A program made the position numbers and the translations under genes. 64,000 bases of DNA from Pseudomonas plecoglossicida NBRC 103162 = DSM 15088 (GTDB lineage: Bacteria > Pseudomonadota > Gammaproteobacteria > Pseudomonadales > Pseudomonadaceae). The stretch covers positions 45,903-109,902 of the forward strand of contig NZ_BBIV01000016.1 of the NCBI RefSeq assembly GCF_000730665.1, read 5' to 3'. The notes beneath the pieces were generated by a model. That model was not told where the DNA came from and ran no database searches. It worked only from the letters and a program-made list of their open reading frames with translations. Below, piece by piece: positions 44,932 through 56,884 of this stretch (position 1 is the stretch's first letter; each line of letters starts with the position of its first letter).

Positions 44932-46756
44932 TCTGCCAGGGTCGCCCGACCCTGTGCCGGGGAAACCGGCAGCTGTGCCCGATCGTCTGAGCTGGGCGGA
45001 AATTCGCCGCCTGGCACTGCATCACAAGAAAAACCTGTGGACCGCCAACCTGATCGCCGTGCTTGCAGCCTGCTGCAGCGTGCCGATTCCGTTGCTGCTG
45101 CCGTTGCTGGTCGACGAAGTGCTGCTGGGGCACGGTGATGCCGCCCTGAAATGGATGAACCAGCTGCTGCCCAGCGGCTGGCAAGTGGCGGCCGGCTATA
45201 TCGGCCTGATGCTGGTGCTCACCCTGGCCTTGCGCCTGGCGGCGCTGGCGTTCAACGTGGTCCAGGCCAAGCTGTTCGCCGGCCTGGCCAAGGACATCGT
45301 CTACCGCTTGCGTATCCGCCTGATCGAGCGGCTCAAGCGTATCTCGCTCAAGGAATACGAAAGCCTGGGCAGCGGCACGGTGACCACGCACCTGGTCACC
45401 GACCTGGACACCCTCGACAAGTTCGTCGGCGAAACCCTCAGCCGCTTCCTCGTGGCCATGCTGACGCTGACCGGTACGGCGGCGATCCTGATCTGGATGC
45501 ACTGGAAGCTGGCGCTGCTGATCCTGCTGTTCAACCCGCTGGTGATCTATTTCACCGTGCAGCTGGGCAAGCGCGTCAAGCACCTGAAAAAGCTCGAGAA
45601 CGACAGCACTTCGCGGTTTACCCAGGCGCTGTCGGAAACCCTCGATGCGATCCAGGAGATCCGCGCCAGCAACCGCCAGGGCTACTTCCTCGGCCGTCTC
45701 GGCCTGCGTGCCCGCGAGGTGCGCGACTACGCCGTGGATTCGCAGTGGAAGAGCGACGCCAGTGGCCGCGCCAGTGGCCTGCTGTTCCAGTTCGGCATCG
45801 ATATCTTCCGTGCGGCGGCCATGCTCACGGTGCTGTTCTCCGACCTGTCGATCGGGCAGATGCTGGCGGTGTTCAGTTACCTGTGGTTCATGATCGGCCC
45901 GGTCGAGCAACTGCTGAACCTGCAGTACGCCTACTATGCAGCCGGTGGCGCGCTGAGCCGCCTCAACGAGTTGCTGGCGCGGGATGACGAGCCGCAGTAT
46001 CCGGCGGCCAGCGACCCGTTCGCCGGCCGTGAAACGGTGGGTATCGACGTGCGCGACCTGCGCTTTGCCTATGCCGAGGAACCGGTGCTCGATCACCTTG
46101 ACCTGAGCATCGCGCCGGGCGAGAAGGTGGCCATCGTCGGCGCCAGCGGCGGAGGCAAGAGCACATTGGTGCAGTTGCTGCTGGGCCTGTACAGCGCCCA
46201 GGCCGGGACTATCCGCTTCGGTGGCGCCAGCCTGCAGGAAATCGGCCTGGAGACGCTGCGCGAGAATGTCGCGGTGGTGCTGCAGCACCCGTCGCTGTTC
46301 AACGATACGGTGCGCGCCAACCTGACCATGGGCCGCGAGTGCAGCGATGAGGCCTGCTGGCAGGCACTGCGCATCGCCCAGCTGGATGCCACCATCGCGG
46401 CCCTGCCGCAGGGGTTGGACAGTGTCGTCGGGCGTTCCGGGGTGCGCTTGTCCGGCGGCCAGCGCCAGCGCCTGGCGATCGCCCGCATGGTCTTGGCCGA
46501 GCCCAAGGTGGTGATTCTCGATGAGGCCACCTCGGCGCTGGACGCGGCCACCGAGTACAACCTGCACCTGGCCTTGGCGCGCTTCCTCAGCGGGCGCACC
46601 ACGCTGATCATCGCCCACCGCCTGTCGGCGGTGAAGCAGGCCGACCGCGTGCTGGTGTTCGATGGCGGGCATGTGGCCGAAGATGGCGGCCACCAGCAGC
46701 TGATTGCCGAAGGTGGCTTGTATGCCAAGTTGTATGGGCATTTGCAGCAGACCTGA
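44924..46756 (+). CDS. ABC exporter half-transporter (ATPase/permease fusion)
   Basis: A 610-residue type IV exporter subunit. The membrane domain has about six helices (residues ~35-320). The ATPase domain has Walker A IVGASGGGKSTLVQLLLGL, Q-loop VVLQHPSLF, signature VRLSGGQRQRLAIARMVL, Walker B VVILDEATSALD and H-loop IIAHRLSAVK. It should work as a homodimer, exporting lipid, peptide or drug. The start is a GTG overlapping the dsbA-like stop. Same order as trhO-dsbA-ABC-rbdA in P. aeruginosa. Confidence 0.93.
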   Translation: MLDLPGSPDPVPGKPAAVPDRLSWAEIRRLALHHKKNLWTANLIAVLAACCSVPIPLLLPLLVDEVLLGHGDAALKWMNQLLPSGWQVAAGYIGLMLVLTLALRLAALAFNVVQAKLFAGLAKDIVYRLRIRLIERLKRISLKEYESLGSGTVTTHLVTDLDTLDKFVGETLSRFLVAMLTLTGTAAILIWMHWKLALLILLFNPLVIYFTVQLGKRVKHLKKLENDSTSRFTQALSETLDAIQEIRASNRQGYFLGRLGLRAREVRDYAVDSQWKSDASGRASGLLFQFGIDIFRAAAMLTVLFSDLSIGQMLAVFSYLWFMIGPVEQLLNLQYAYYAAGGALSRLNELLARDDEPQYPAASDPFAGRETVGIDVRDLRFAYAEEPVLDHLDLSIAPGEKVAIVGASGGGKSTLVQLLLGLYSAQAGTIRFGGASLQEIGLETLRENVAVVLQHPSLFNDTVRANLTMGRECSDEACWQALRIAQLDATIAALPQGLDSVVGRSGVRLSGGQRQRLAIARMVLAEPKVVILDEATSALDAATEYNLHLALARFLSGRTTLIIAHRLSAVKQADRVLVFDGGHVAEDGGHQQLIAEGGLYAKLYGHLQQT

Positions 46757-46762
46757 TCGAGT

Positions 46763-46908
46763 CACAAGCTGCAAGCCACAAGCCACAAGCCACAAGCCAC
46801 AAGCTACAAGCTACAAGCCACAAGCTGCAAGCTTAGTGCGCGAAAGTCTGCCTGTTCTTGTAGCTTGTAGCTTGTAGCTTGTAGCTTGTAGCTTGTAGCT
46901 CGCAGCTC
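46763..46908. repeat. Inverted heptamer arrays (AAGCYRC) between ABC exporter and rbdA
   Basis: About ten direct heptads (CACAAGC, TACAAGC, TGCAAGC variants) fill 46763-46832. After a 23-base unique spacer there are six or more complementary heptads (TTGTAGC) at 46856-46908. The arms are complementary and can form a long stem or cruciform. Slippage would change copy number. It follows the ABC gene by only a few bases, so it may also end transcription. Confidence 0.9.
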
Positions 46909-46996
46909 AAAATTCCCCTCCACACAGATGGCAAATGGCCTACGCTGAGCTTGTCTGGGTTGAATCGAGCCTTATCTGCTCTGTGACAGGGACTAC

Positions 46997-49453
46997 ATGA
47001 AGGGAAATCGCACGCTAGAGGCGCCAAGGTTGCTGGGTATCATCTGGCCCTTTATCGCCGTTGTAGTCTTCCAGGTCTTGCTGGGCAGCCTCAGTCTGTA
47101 CGCGCTGTCGGCCGTGCGTGCCTATGTCGCGGGCGAGAGCTTGTGGTCCAAGGCCCAGAAAGACGCCATCTACTACCTGAACCTGTATGCCGACAGCGGC
47201 GACTCGCGCATCTACGAGCGCTATCGCCAGGTCGTTAGCGTGCCACAGGGCGATCACCTGCTGCGCGAGGTGCTCGACCAGTCCAGCCCGGACCTCGAGG
47301 CGGCACGCCAGGCTGTCTTGCAGGGCGGCAACCACCCGGACGACGTCGAGCGGATCATCTGGTTCTACCGCAACTTCCGCCAGGTCAGCTACATGCAGAC
47401 GGCCATCGCTTACTGGAACATCGGCGACAAGTACCTGAACGAACTGGACGTGCTGGCCAACGAGATGCGCGATGGCTTCGCCAAGGGGCAGGCCACGCCT
47501 GCTCGGGTCAGCGCATGGCGAGCTCGCATCGTCGCCGTCAACGAGGGCGTGACGCCTGCGGCCAAGGCTTTCAGCGATGCCCTGGGCGAAGGTTCGCGCA
47601 TGCTGTTGCGGGTGCTGCTGATCACCAACCTGGCGACCGCCTTGTTCCTCATTACCATTGCGTGGCGCCGCTCGAGCAAGTTGCTGGCTCAGCGCCAGGC
47701 ATTCGCCAGTGCTCTGCAGGAAGAAAAGGAGCGGGCACAAATCACGCTTCAGGCGATCGGCGATGCGGTGATCACCACCGATGTCGATGGCTGCATCGTC
47801 TACATGAACCCGGCCGCCGAACAGCTGACCCATTGGCAGGCCGGACAGGCCCAGGGCGTGCCCTTGACGGCGCTGTTCAGCCTGGTCGAGGAGCAGGCTG
47901 AAGACGATGGCGCTACGCTGCTCGAGCAGGTGCTCAGCGGCAGCCTGAAGGGTGGGTCCGAGCATGCCAAGCTGATTCAGCGCCTGGATGGCAGCACGGT
48001 TTCGATCAACCTGGTTGGCTCGCCGATCATCAACGACGGGCAACTGGCCGGCATCGTGCTGGTGCTGCACGACATGACCCAGGAACGCCAGTACATCGCC
48101 AACCTGTCGTGGCAGGCCACCCACGACGCCCTGACCGGCCTGGCCAACCGCCGCGAGTTCGAATACCGCCTGGAGCAGGCGCTCAATGGCCTGGCGCGTC
48201 AAGCCGGGCGGCACGCGTTGATGTTCCTGGACCTCGACCAGTTCAAGCTGGTCAACGATACCTGTGGCCATGCCGCCGGCGATGAACTGCTGCGGCACAT
48301 CTGCGCCGTGCTGCAGTCGGGGCTGCGCGAGGGTGACACCTTGGCCCGGCTGGGCGGGGACGAATTCGGCGTGCTGCTGGAAAACTGCCCGTCCGATCAG
48401 GCCGAGCGGATTGCCGAAAGCCTGCGCCAGGCGGTGCAAACCTTGCACTTCGTGTGGAAGGGCAGGCCATTCGTGACCACCGTCAGTATTGGCCTGGTCG
48501 GCCTGGCGCAGGCGCCCACCACCTTGGAAGCTTCCCTGCGCGCAGCCGACATGGCGTGCTACATGGCCAAGGAAAAGGGGCGCAACCGGGTGCAGGTGTA
48601 TCACGCCGATGACAGCGAGCTGTCCATGCGTTTCGGCGAAATGGCCTGGATCCAGCGCCTGCATGTGGCCCTGGAGGAAAACCGCTTCTGCCTGTATGCC
48701 CAGGAGATTGCTCCGCTCACCTCCATCGAAGGGCCGGGCCATATCGAAATCCTGCTGCGCCTGCATGACGAAAGCGGCCGTACCATCCTGCCCGACAGTT
48801 TCATCCCGGCAGCCGAACGCTATGGCCTGATGACCGCCCTCGACCGCTGGGTGGTGCGCAACGTGTTCCAGGTCATCCGCCAGAGCCTGGACGAGGGCCG
48901 GGATGGGCCCTTGGCGATGTGTGCGATCAACCTGTCGGGGTCGAGCATCGGTGATGACATGTTCCTCGAGTACCTGCAGCGGTTGTTTGTCGAATATGCC
49001 ATTCCGCCGCGGATGATCTGTTTCGAGATCACCGAAACCAGCGCTATCGCCAATCTGGGCAGCGCCATCCGGTTCATCAACGAATTGAAAAAGCTGGGTT
49101 GCAGGTTCTCGCTCGACGACTTCTGTGCCGGGATGTCGTCATTCGCCTATTTGAAACATCTTCCCGTGGACTTCTTGAAGATCGACGGAAGTTTTGTCAA
49201 AGATATGCTGGATGATCCGGTCAATCGGGCCATGGTCGAGGTGATCAACCACATTGGCCACGTCATGGGCAAGCGGACCATCGCCGAGTTCGTGGAAACA
49301 CCGTTGATCGAGCAGGCCTTGCAGGAGATCGGCGTCGATTACGCCCAGGGCTATCTGATCGAAAGACCGCAGGTGTTCACCGGCGACAGTCTGCAGCGCC
49401 AACGGATCGCTGCACGGCCCCTGCTGCATCGGGCGCCTGGAACCTTTCGCTGA
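46997..49453 (+). CDS. rbdA: Membrane PAS-GGDEF-EAL c-di-GMP enzyme (RbdA-like)
   Basis: An 818-residue signalling protein. Two membrane helices (about 12-35 and 200-222) enclose a periplasmic helical sensor region. A PAS domain (about 245-360: TLQAIGDAVITTDVDGCIVYMNPAAEQLT) precedes GGDEF (motif GGDEF at 453-457, intact) and EAL (EILLR at 584-588 with ITETSAI, DDFCAGMSSFAYLKHLPVDFLKIDGSFV, and FVET). All expected catalytic residues appear present, so both synthesis and hydrolysis of c-di-GMP are possible. Position after the ABC exporter matches P. aeruginosa rbdA, which promotes biofilm dispersal as a phosphodiesterase. Confidence 0.93.
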   Translation: MKGNRTLEAPRLLGIIWPFIAVVVFQVLLGSLSLYALSAVRAYVAGESLWSKAQKDAIYYLNLYADSGDSRIYERYRQVVSVPQGDHLLREVLDQSSPDLEAARQAVLQGGNHPDDVERIIWFYRNFRQVSYMQTAIAYWNIGDKYLNELDVLANEMRDGFAKGQATPARVSAWRARIVAVNEGVTPAAKAFSDALGEGSRMLLRVLLITNLATALFLITIAWRRSSKLLAQRQAFASALQEEKERAQITLQAIGDAVITTDVDGCIVYMNPAAEQLTHWQAGQAQGVPLTALFSLVEEQAEDDGATLLEQVLSGSLKGGSEHAKLIQRLDGSTVSINLVGSPIINDGQLAGIVLVLHDMTQERQYIANLSWQATHDALTGLANRREFEYRLEQALNGLARQAGRHALMFLDLDQFKLVNDTCGHAAGDELLRHICAVLQSGLREGDTLARLGGDEFGVLLENCPSDQAERIAESLRQAVQTLHFVWKGRPFVTTVSIGLVGLAQAPTTLEASLRAADMACYMAKEKGRNRVQVYHADDSELSMRFGEMAWIQRLHVALEENRFCLYAQEIAPLTSIEGPGHIEILLRLHDESGRTILPDSFIPAAERYGLMTALDRWVVRNVFQVIRQSLDEGRDGPLAMCAINLSGSSIGDDMFLEYLQRLFVEYAIPPRMICFEITETSAIANLGSAIRFINELKKLGCRFSLDDFCAGMSSFAYLKHLPVDFLKIDGSFVKDMLDDPVNRAMVEVINHIGHVMGKRTIAEFVETPLIEQALQEIGVDYAQGYLIERPQVFTGDSLQRQRIAARPLLHRAPGTFR

Positions 49454-49491
49454 ACCTCAATCGGCAAATCACAGGGATCAAGGAGCTGAAA

Positions 49492-50277
49492 GTGATTGAT
49501 GCATTCGTTCGTATCGGGCCTTTGATGGACCCGGCCAGTTACCCCCAATGGGCTCAACAATTGATCGAGGACTGCCGGGAGAGCAAGCGCCGGGTGGTCG
49601 AGCATGAGTTCTATCAGCGCTTGCGCGACGGCAAGCTGCGCCAGTCGACCATTCGCCAGTACCTGATCGGTGGCTGGCCGGTGGTCGAGCAGTTCTCGCT
49701 GTACATGGCCCACAACCTGACCAAGACCCGCTACGCCCGCCACCCCGGTGAAGACATGGCGCGGCGCTGGCTGATGCGCAACATCCGCGTCGAGCTCAAC
49801 CATGCCGACTACTGGCTGCACTGGTGTCAGGCCCATGGCATCCACCTGCACGAACTGCAGGGCCAGGACGTGCCGGCGGAGCTCAACGGGCTCAACGACT
49901 GGTGCTGGCGGGTGTGCAGCACCGAGTCGCTGGCGATCGCCATGGCAGCGACCAACTACGCCATCGAAGGGGCGACCGGGGAATGGTCGGCGGTGGTCTG
50001 CGCCGAGGACACCTACGCCATGGGGTTCCCTGAAGACCAGCGCAAGCGCGCCATGAAGTGGCTGAAGATGCATGCCCAGTATGACGATGCGCATCCGTGG
50101 GAGGCATTGGAGATCATCTGTACGCTGGCCGGCGAAAATCCGACCCAGGGCCTGCGCAACGAGCTGCGCAAGGCGATCTGCAAGAGCTATGACTGCATGT
50201 TCCTGTTCCTGGAACGCTGCATGCAGCTGGAGGGGCGTCAGCAGGAGCGCATGCGTCCGGCGCTGGCGGCTGGCTGA
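49492..50277 (+). CDS. TenA/PqqC-fold protein (heme-oxygenase-like)
   Basis: A 261-residue all-helical protein of the TenA/PqqC/iron-containing redox enzyme group. Conserved parts include FYQRLRDGKLRQSTIRQYLIGGWPVVEQFSLYMAHNLTKTRY, ELNHADYWLHWCQAHG and HAQYDDAHPWEALEIICTL, with His and Glu residues where metal could bind. Start is a GTG with AAGGAG six bases upstream. It follows rbdA by 38 bases. The label transcriptional regulator used for TenA proteins is probably wrong; reaction unknown. Confidence 0.85.
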   Translation: MIDAFVRIGPLMDPASYPQWAQQLIEDCRESKRRVVEHEFYQRLRDGKLRQSTIRQYLIGGWPVVEQFSLYMAHNLTKTRYARHPGEDMARRWLMRNIRVELNHADYWLHWCQAHGIHLHELQGQDVPAELNGLNDWCWRVCSTESLAIAMAATNYAIEGATGEWSAVVCAEDTYAMGFPEDQRKRAMKWLKMHAQYDDAHPWEALEIICTLAGENPTQGLRNELRKAICKSYDCMFLFLERCMQLEGRQQERMRPALAAG

Positions 50278-50286
50278 GACTGTAGA

Positions 50287-50363
50287 GGCCTCATCGCCGG
50301 CAAGCCGGCTCCCACAGGTACACCGCAATCCCTGTGGGAGCCGGCTTGCCGGCGATGAGGCCA
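50287..50363. repeat. REP pair (inverted)
   Basis: CCTCATCGCCGGCAAGCCGG and CCGGCTTGCCGGCGATGAGG with CCCACAGG/CCTGTGGG edges; the most symmetrical copy in the window. Between the convergent TenA-like and yciK genes. Confidence 0.92.
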
Positions 50364-50381
50364 ATAAAGGCGATACAAGGC

Positions 50382-51122
50382 TTACTGGGCGTTGAAGGCC
50401 TGCCCGTTCACCCCGGTGCTGTCCGGTCCCATCAGGTACAGATACACCGGCATGATCTCTTCCGGCAGCGGGTTGTTCTGCGGGTTCTCGCTCGGATAGG
50501 CCTGGGCCCGCATCGCCGTGCGCGTGGCGCCCGGGTTGATGCTGTTGGAGCGCACCGGCGCCACGTTTTCAAGTTCGTCGGCCAGGGTCTGCATCAGCCC
50601 CTCGGTGGCAAACTTCGACACCCCGTAGGCACCCCAGTAGGCCCGGCCCTTGCGCCCGACGCTGCTGGAGGTGAACACCACCGAGGCATCCTCCGACAGC
50701 TTGAGCAGCGGCAGCAAAGTGCTGGTGAGCATGAAGGTGGCGTCGACGTTGATGTGCATCACGCGCATGAAGTTGTCGCCGGAGAGCTGCTCCAGCGGCG
50801 TGCGCGGGCCGATGATCGAAGCATTGTTGAGCAGGCCGTCGAGGCGGCCGAACTGGTCTTCGATCATGACCGCCAGTTCGTCGTACTGGTGGGGCAGGGC
50901 GGTTTCCAGGTTGAACGGGATCACCACGGGTTGCGGGTGGCCGGCAGCCTCGATCTGGTCGTAGACCTCGTTGAGGTTGGCTTCGGTCTTGCCCAGCAGC
51001 AGCACGGTGGCGCCCAGGGCGGCATAGGCCTTGGCGGCGGCGGCACCGATGCCGCGGCCGGCGCCGGTGACCAGGATGATTCGGCCCTTGAGCAGGTCAG
51101 GGCGGGCGGTGTAGTCGAACAT
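50382..51122 (-). CDS. yciK: YciK-family short-chain oxidoreductase
   Basis: A 246-residue SDR: cofactor loop ILVTGAGRGIGAAAAKAYAALG, NNASIIGPRTPLEQLS, catalytic SSSVGRKGRAYWGAYGVSKFA (Ser, Tyr, Lys). It begins MFDYTARPDLLKGR as E. coli YciK does. Start at 51122 with AAGGA seven bases upstream. It lies 43 bases downstream of mupP on the same strand, so ubiG-mupP-yciK is a likely operon. Substrate unknown. Confidence 0.92.
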   Translation of the reverse strand: MFDYTARPDLLKGRIILVTGAGRGIGAAAAKAYAALGATVLLLGKTEANLNEVYDQIEAAGHPQPVVIPFNLETALPHQYDELAVMIEDQFGRLDGLLNNASIIGPRTPLEQLSGDNFMRVMHINVDATFMLTSTLLPLLKLSEDASVVFTSSSVGRKGRAYWGAYGVSKFATEGLMQTLADELENVAPVRSNSINPGATRTAMRAQAYPSENPQNNPLPEEIMPVYLYLMGPDSTGVNGQAFNAQ

Positions 51123-51165
51123 GTTCAGGTCCTTCACATGGGTGGGTGCGCGATCGGTGCAGGTA

Positions 51166-51837
51166 TCAGCAGCCGCACAGGGCGCTGTCGATCACCTTGC
51201 GCAACTCCAGCGGGTGGTCCACCACCACATCGGCGCCCCAGTTGTTCGGGTTGTCTTCCGGGTGAATATAGCCATAGCGCACCGCCGCCGTGCGGGTGCC
51301 GGCATCGCGGCCGGACTCGATGTCGCGCAGGTCGTCGCCGACGAACAGGACGCTGGCCGGGTCCAGGTCCAGGGTCTTGCACGCCAGGATCAGGGGCTCG
51401 GGGTCAGGCTTGCTGTTCTTCACGTGATCCGGGCAGATCAGCAGCGCCGAGCGCTCGGCCAGGCCCAGGCGTTGCATGATCGGCTCGGCGAAGCGGACCG
51501 GCTTGTTGGTGACCACGCCCCACAGCAGGTTGCCTTTCTCGATGTCGGCCAGCAGTTCGTCCATGCCGTCGAACAGCTTGCTGTGCACCGCGCAGTCGCG
51601 CTGGTAGCGCTCCAGGAACTCCAGGCGCAGCGCCTCGAAGCCGTCGGCCTCGGGGCTCATGGCGAAGGTCGCGGCGACCATCGCGCGGGCACCGCCGGAG
51701 ATCACATCACGGATCAGCTTGTCGTCGATGGCCGGCAGGCCGCGCTCGGCCAGCATGGCCTGGCAGATGGCGATGAAGTCCGGCGCCGTGTCGAGCAGGG
51801 TGCCGTCCATGTCGAAGAGTACTGCTCGCAAGCGCAT
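51166..51837 (-). CDS. mupP: N-acetylmuramic acid 6-phosphate phosphatase MupP
   Basis: A 223-residue HAD phosphatase: motif [17 protein letters not shown], motif [15 protein letters not shown], the Lys in NSKPDPEPL, motif [20 protein letters not shown]. In Pseudomonas this gene next to ubiG encodes MupP, which dephosphorylates MurNAc-6-P in the cell-wall recycling route leading to UDP-MurNAc; older annotation is phosphoglycolate phosphatase. ATG at 51837 has GAGGA seven bases upstream; an ATG two codons earlier (51843) would overlap the ubiG stop. Confidence 0.92.
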   Translation of the reverse strand: MRLRAVLFDMDGTLLDTAPDFIAICQAMLAERGLPAIDDKLIRDVISGGARAMVAATFAMSPEADGFEALRLEFLERYQRDCAVHSKLFDGMDELLADIEKGNLLWGVVTNKPVRFAEPIMQRLGLAERSALLICPDHVKNSKPDPEPLILACKTLDLDPASVLFVGDDLRDIESGRDAGTRTAAVRYGYIHPEDNPNNWGADVVVDHPLELRKVIDSALCGC

Positions 51838-51839
51838 GC

Positions 51840-52538
51840 TCATTCCTCGCGCAGGGTCTGGATCATGTAGTTGACGTCGACGTCGCCGCTCAGCTTGTAG
51901 TGCTTGGTCAGCGGGTTGTAGGTCAGGCCGATGATGTCCTTGACTTCAAGGCCGGCGACGCGACTCCAGGCGCCCAGTTCGGACGGGCGGATGAACTTCT
52001 TGAAGTCGTGGGTACCGCGCGGCAGCATCTTGAGGATGTACTCGGCGCCGACGATGGCCAGCAGGTAGGCCTTGGGGTTGCGGTTGATGGTCGAGAAGAA
52101 CACCTGGCCGCCTGGCTTGACCATGCGGTAGCAGGCGCGGATCACCGAGGACGGATCGGGTACGTGCTCGAGCATCTCCAGGCAGGTGACCACGTCGAAC
52201 TGCTCGGGCATTTCCTCGGCCAGGGCCTCGGCGGTGATCTGCCGGTATTCCACCTGCACGCCCGATTCCAGCTGGTGAAGTTGCGCCACTGCCAGCGGCG
52301 CCTCGCCCATGTCGATGCCGGTGACGGTGGCGCCACGCAGGGCCATGGCTTCGCTGAGGATGCCGCCACCGCAGCCCACGTCCAGTACCTTCTTGCCGGC
52401 CAGGCTGACGCGCTCGTCGATCCAGTTGACCCGCAGCGGGTTGATGTCGTGCAGCGGCTTGAACTCGCTTTCGCGGTCCCACCAGCGGTGCGCCAAGGCT
52501 TCGAACTTGGCGATTTCGGCGTGGTCGACGTTGCTCAT
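51840..52538 (-). CDS. ubiG: Ubiquinone biosynthesis O-methyltransferase UbiG
   Basis: A 232-residue SAM-dependent methyltransferase that carries out both O-methylations of ubiquinone synthesis. SAM motif [29 protein letters not shown], later blocks [14 protein letters not shown] and [38 protein letters not shown] are specific to UbiG. It is divergent from mtnA and coupled with mupP. Confidence 0.97.
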   Translation of the reverse strand: MSNVDHAEIAKFEALAHRWWDRESEFKPLHDINPLRVNWIDERVSLAGKKVLDVGCGGGILSEAMALRGATVTGIDMGEAPLAVAQLHQLESGVQVEYRQITAEALAEEMPEQFDVVTCLEMLEHVPDPSSVIRACYRMVKPGGQVFFSTINRNPKAYLLAIVGAEYILKMLPRGTHDFKKFIRPSELGAWSRVAGLEVKDIIGLTYNPLTKHYKLSGDVDVNYMIQTLREE

Positions 52539-52606
52539 TGAACAATCCTCTGAAACTTGTACGAATTGCGGCGGAGTATACCCGAGCGCCCAATGCCCAG
52601 GGTCGC

Positions 52607-52612
52607 TATAAT
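52607..52612 (+). promoter_or_regulatory. TATAAT box upstream of mtnA
   Basis: An exact -10 hexamer TATAAT 37 bases before the mtnA ATG, in the 110-base gap between divergent ubiG and mtnA. No good -35 hexamer is visible at the right spacing. Confidence 0.4.
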
Positions 52613-52648
52613 CGCTCGCTTTTGATATCCGAACGACGGGGAGAGGCG

Positions 52649-53725
52649 ATGCGCGAGCGACTTTTGGCGGCGGAGAAGGTGACCGGGATTCGCTGGCAGC
52701 ACGGCGTCCTGCACCTGCTCGACCAGCGCCTGCTGCCGTCGCAGGAGCGCTGGCTGGCCTGCGACAATGTCGCGCAGGTGATCACGGCGATCCGTGACAT
52801 GGCCGTGCGCGGCGCCGCAGCCATTGGCATCGCCGCGGCCTATGGCCTGGTGCTGGCCCTGGAAGAGCGCCTGGCCGAAGGCGGCGACTGGGAGCTGGAC
52901 CTGGAGGAAGACTTCCTGGGCCTGGCCGAGGCGCGGCCCACCGCAGCCAACCTGTTCTGGGCGCTCAACCGCATGCGCGAGCGCCTGCAGCGCTTGCGCC
53001 CCAATGAAGATGTGCTGGCAGTCCTCGAGGCCGAGGCGGTCGCCATCCATGAAAGCGACCGCGAGGCCAACCTGACCATGGCCCAGTTCGGTATCGAGCT
53101 GATCCGCCGCCACCAGGGCAACGAGCAGACCCTGCTGACCTACGGCAACGCCGGTGCGCTGGCCAGTGGCGGCTTCGGCACGGCGTTGGGGGTGATTCGC
53201 GCGGGTTTTCTCGAAGGCATGGTCGAGCGTGTCTATGCCGGGGAGACCCGGCCTTGGCTGCAGGGCTCGCGCCTGACCGCCTGGGAGCTGGCCAACGAGG
53301 GTATTCCGGTGACCTTGTGCGCCGACTCGGCCCTGGCTCACCTGATGAAAAGCAAGGGCATCACCTGGGTGGTGGTCGGCGCCGACTGCATCGCTGCCAA
53401 CGGTGACATGGCCGGCAAGATCGGCACCTACCAGCTGGCAGTCAGTGCCATGCACCACGGTGTGCGCTTCATGGTGGTGGCGCCGAGCACCAGCATCGAC
53501 CTGAACCTGGCTACCGGTGACGACATTCCACTGGAAGAGCGCGATGCTGACGAATTGCTGGATTATGCCGGCACGCGTGTGGCGCCCGATGTCGAGGTGT
53601 TCAACCCGGTCTTCGACGTGACTCCGGCGGATCTGATCGATGTGATCGTGACCGAGCGTGGCATCGTCGAGCGGCCGGATGCCGTCAAGCTGGCCCAGCT
53701 GGTGTGCCGCAAGCGGCTTCATTGA
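52649..53725 (+). CDS. mtnA: Methylthioribose-1-phosphate isomerase-family protein, atypical active site
   Basis: A 358-residue protein of the MtnA/eIF2B-like family, which in the methionine salvage pathway isomerises methylthioribose-1-P. Overall length, start [73 protein letters not shown] and [19 protein letters not shown] are typical. Key motifs are changed: the usual HCNxGALATGG is [11 protein letters not shown] (catalytic Cys lost), VGADRI is VGADCI, and VRGAPAIG is VRGAAAIG. The catalytic Asp of GAD remains. GGGGAGAGG precedes the ATG. Position before gyrA is the normal one for P. putida mtnA, so it is either a degenerate or a functionally shifted orthologue. Confidence 0.9.
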   Translation: MRERLLAAEKVTGIRWQHGVLHLLDQRLLPSQERWLACDNVAQVITAIRDMAVRGAAAIGIAAAYGLVLALEERLAEGGDWELDLEEDFLGLAEARPTAANLFWALNRMRERLQRLRPNEDVLAVLEAEAVAIHESDREANLTMAQFGIELIRRHQGNEQTLLTYGNAGALASGGFGTALGVIRAGFLEGMVERVYAGETRPWLQGSRLTAWELANEGIPVTLCADSALAHLMKSKGITWVVVGADCIAANGDMAGKIGTYQLAVSAMHHGVRFMVVAPSTSIDLNLATGDDIPLEERDADELLDYAGTRVAPDVEVFNPVFDVTPADLIDVIVTERGIVERPDAVKLAQLVCRKRLH

Positions 53726-53984
53726 TGGGGCGCAAGGCAAGGCATTTCTGCCGTTCTTGAAATCGAGCGCTGGAGATACCAAGGCGTACACTTGCAGCCC
53801 CCATTTGTGATAACATCCGGCAGTTTCCAAGACCGCCCATCACAGCGGCCAATTTTGCGCAGATCCATGGCACAACTCATTGATTTGTCGTAAGTCGTCG
53901 CACCCCTAAGCGCTGCGGCGGCGAGCTTCGTTCGGCCCTTGATGGAGCTGCGAAGTTTCACCAGAAAAAGGAATCAGGCTTCTC
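53726..53984. promoter_or_regulatory. Non-coding gap upstream of gyrA
   Basis: 259 bases with no credible gene; it should contain the gyrA promoter and leader. The last 25 bases are A/G-rich (CACCAGAAAAAGGAATC) and supply AAGGA before the gyrA ATG. No sure -35/-10 pair was identified. Confidence 0.5.
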
Positions 53985-56747
<2,763 letters not shown>

Positions 56748-56766
56748 GCAAGCGCAACAACCCGAG

Positions 56767-56790
56767 CGGGGCGACCAAGGTCGCCCCGTT
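56767..56790 (+). terminator. Hairpin after gyrA
   Basis: Perfect 10-bp stem CGGGGCGACC / GGTCGCCCCG with AA loop (56767-56788), 19 bases after the gyrA stop. The following T-run is short (TTTG), so termination may be partial and serC could get read-through. Confidence 0.7.
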
Positions 56791-56884
56791 TGACTGATAA
56801 AGCCAGGCCCCTGGCAGGCGCCCCGGTTTTAGCTGGTCGACATCGAATTACGATTTTGTTCTATTTGGCAGAGCGAGAGTGGAT

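Noticed and set aside
46763..46908. Considered as a CRISPR array
   Set aside because: Repeats are contiguous 7-mers with no unique spacers, they are inverted in the second half, and no cas gene is nearby.
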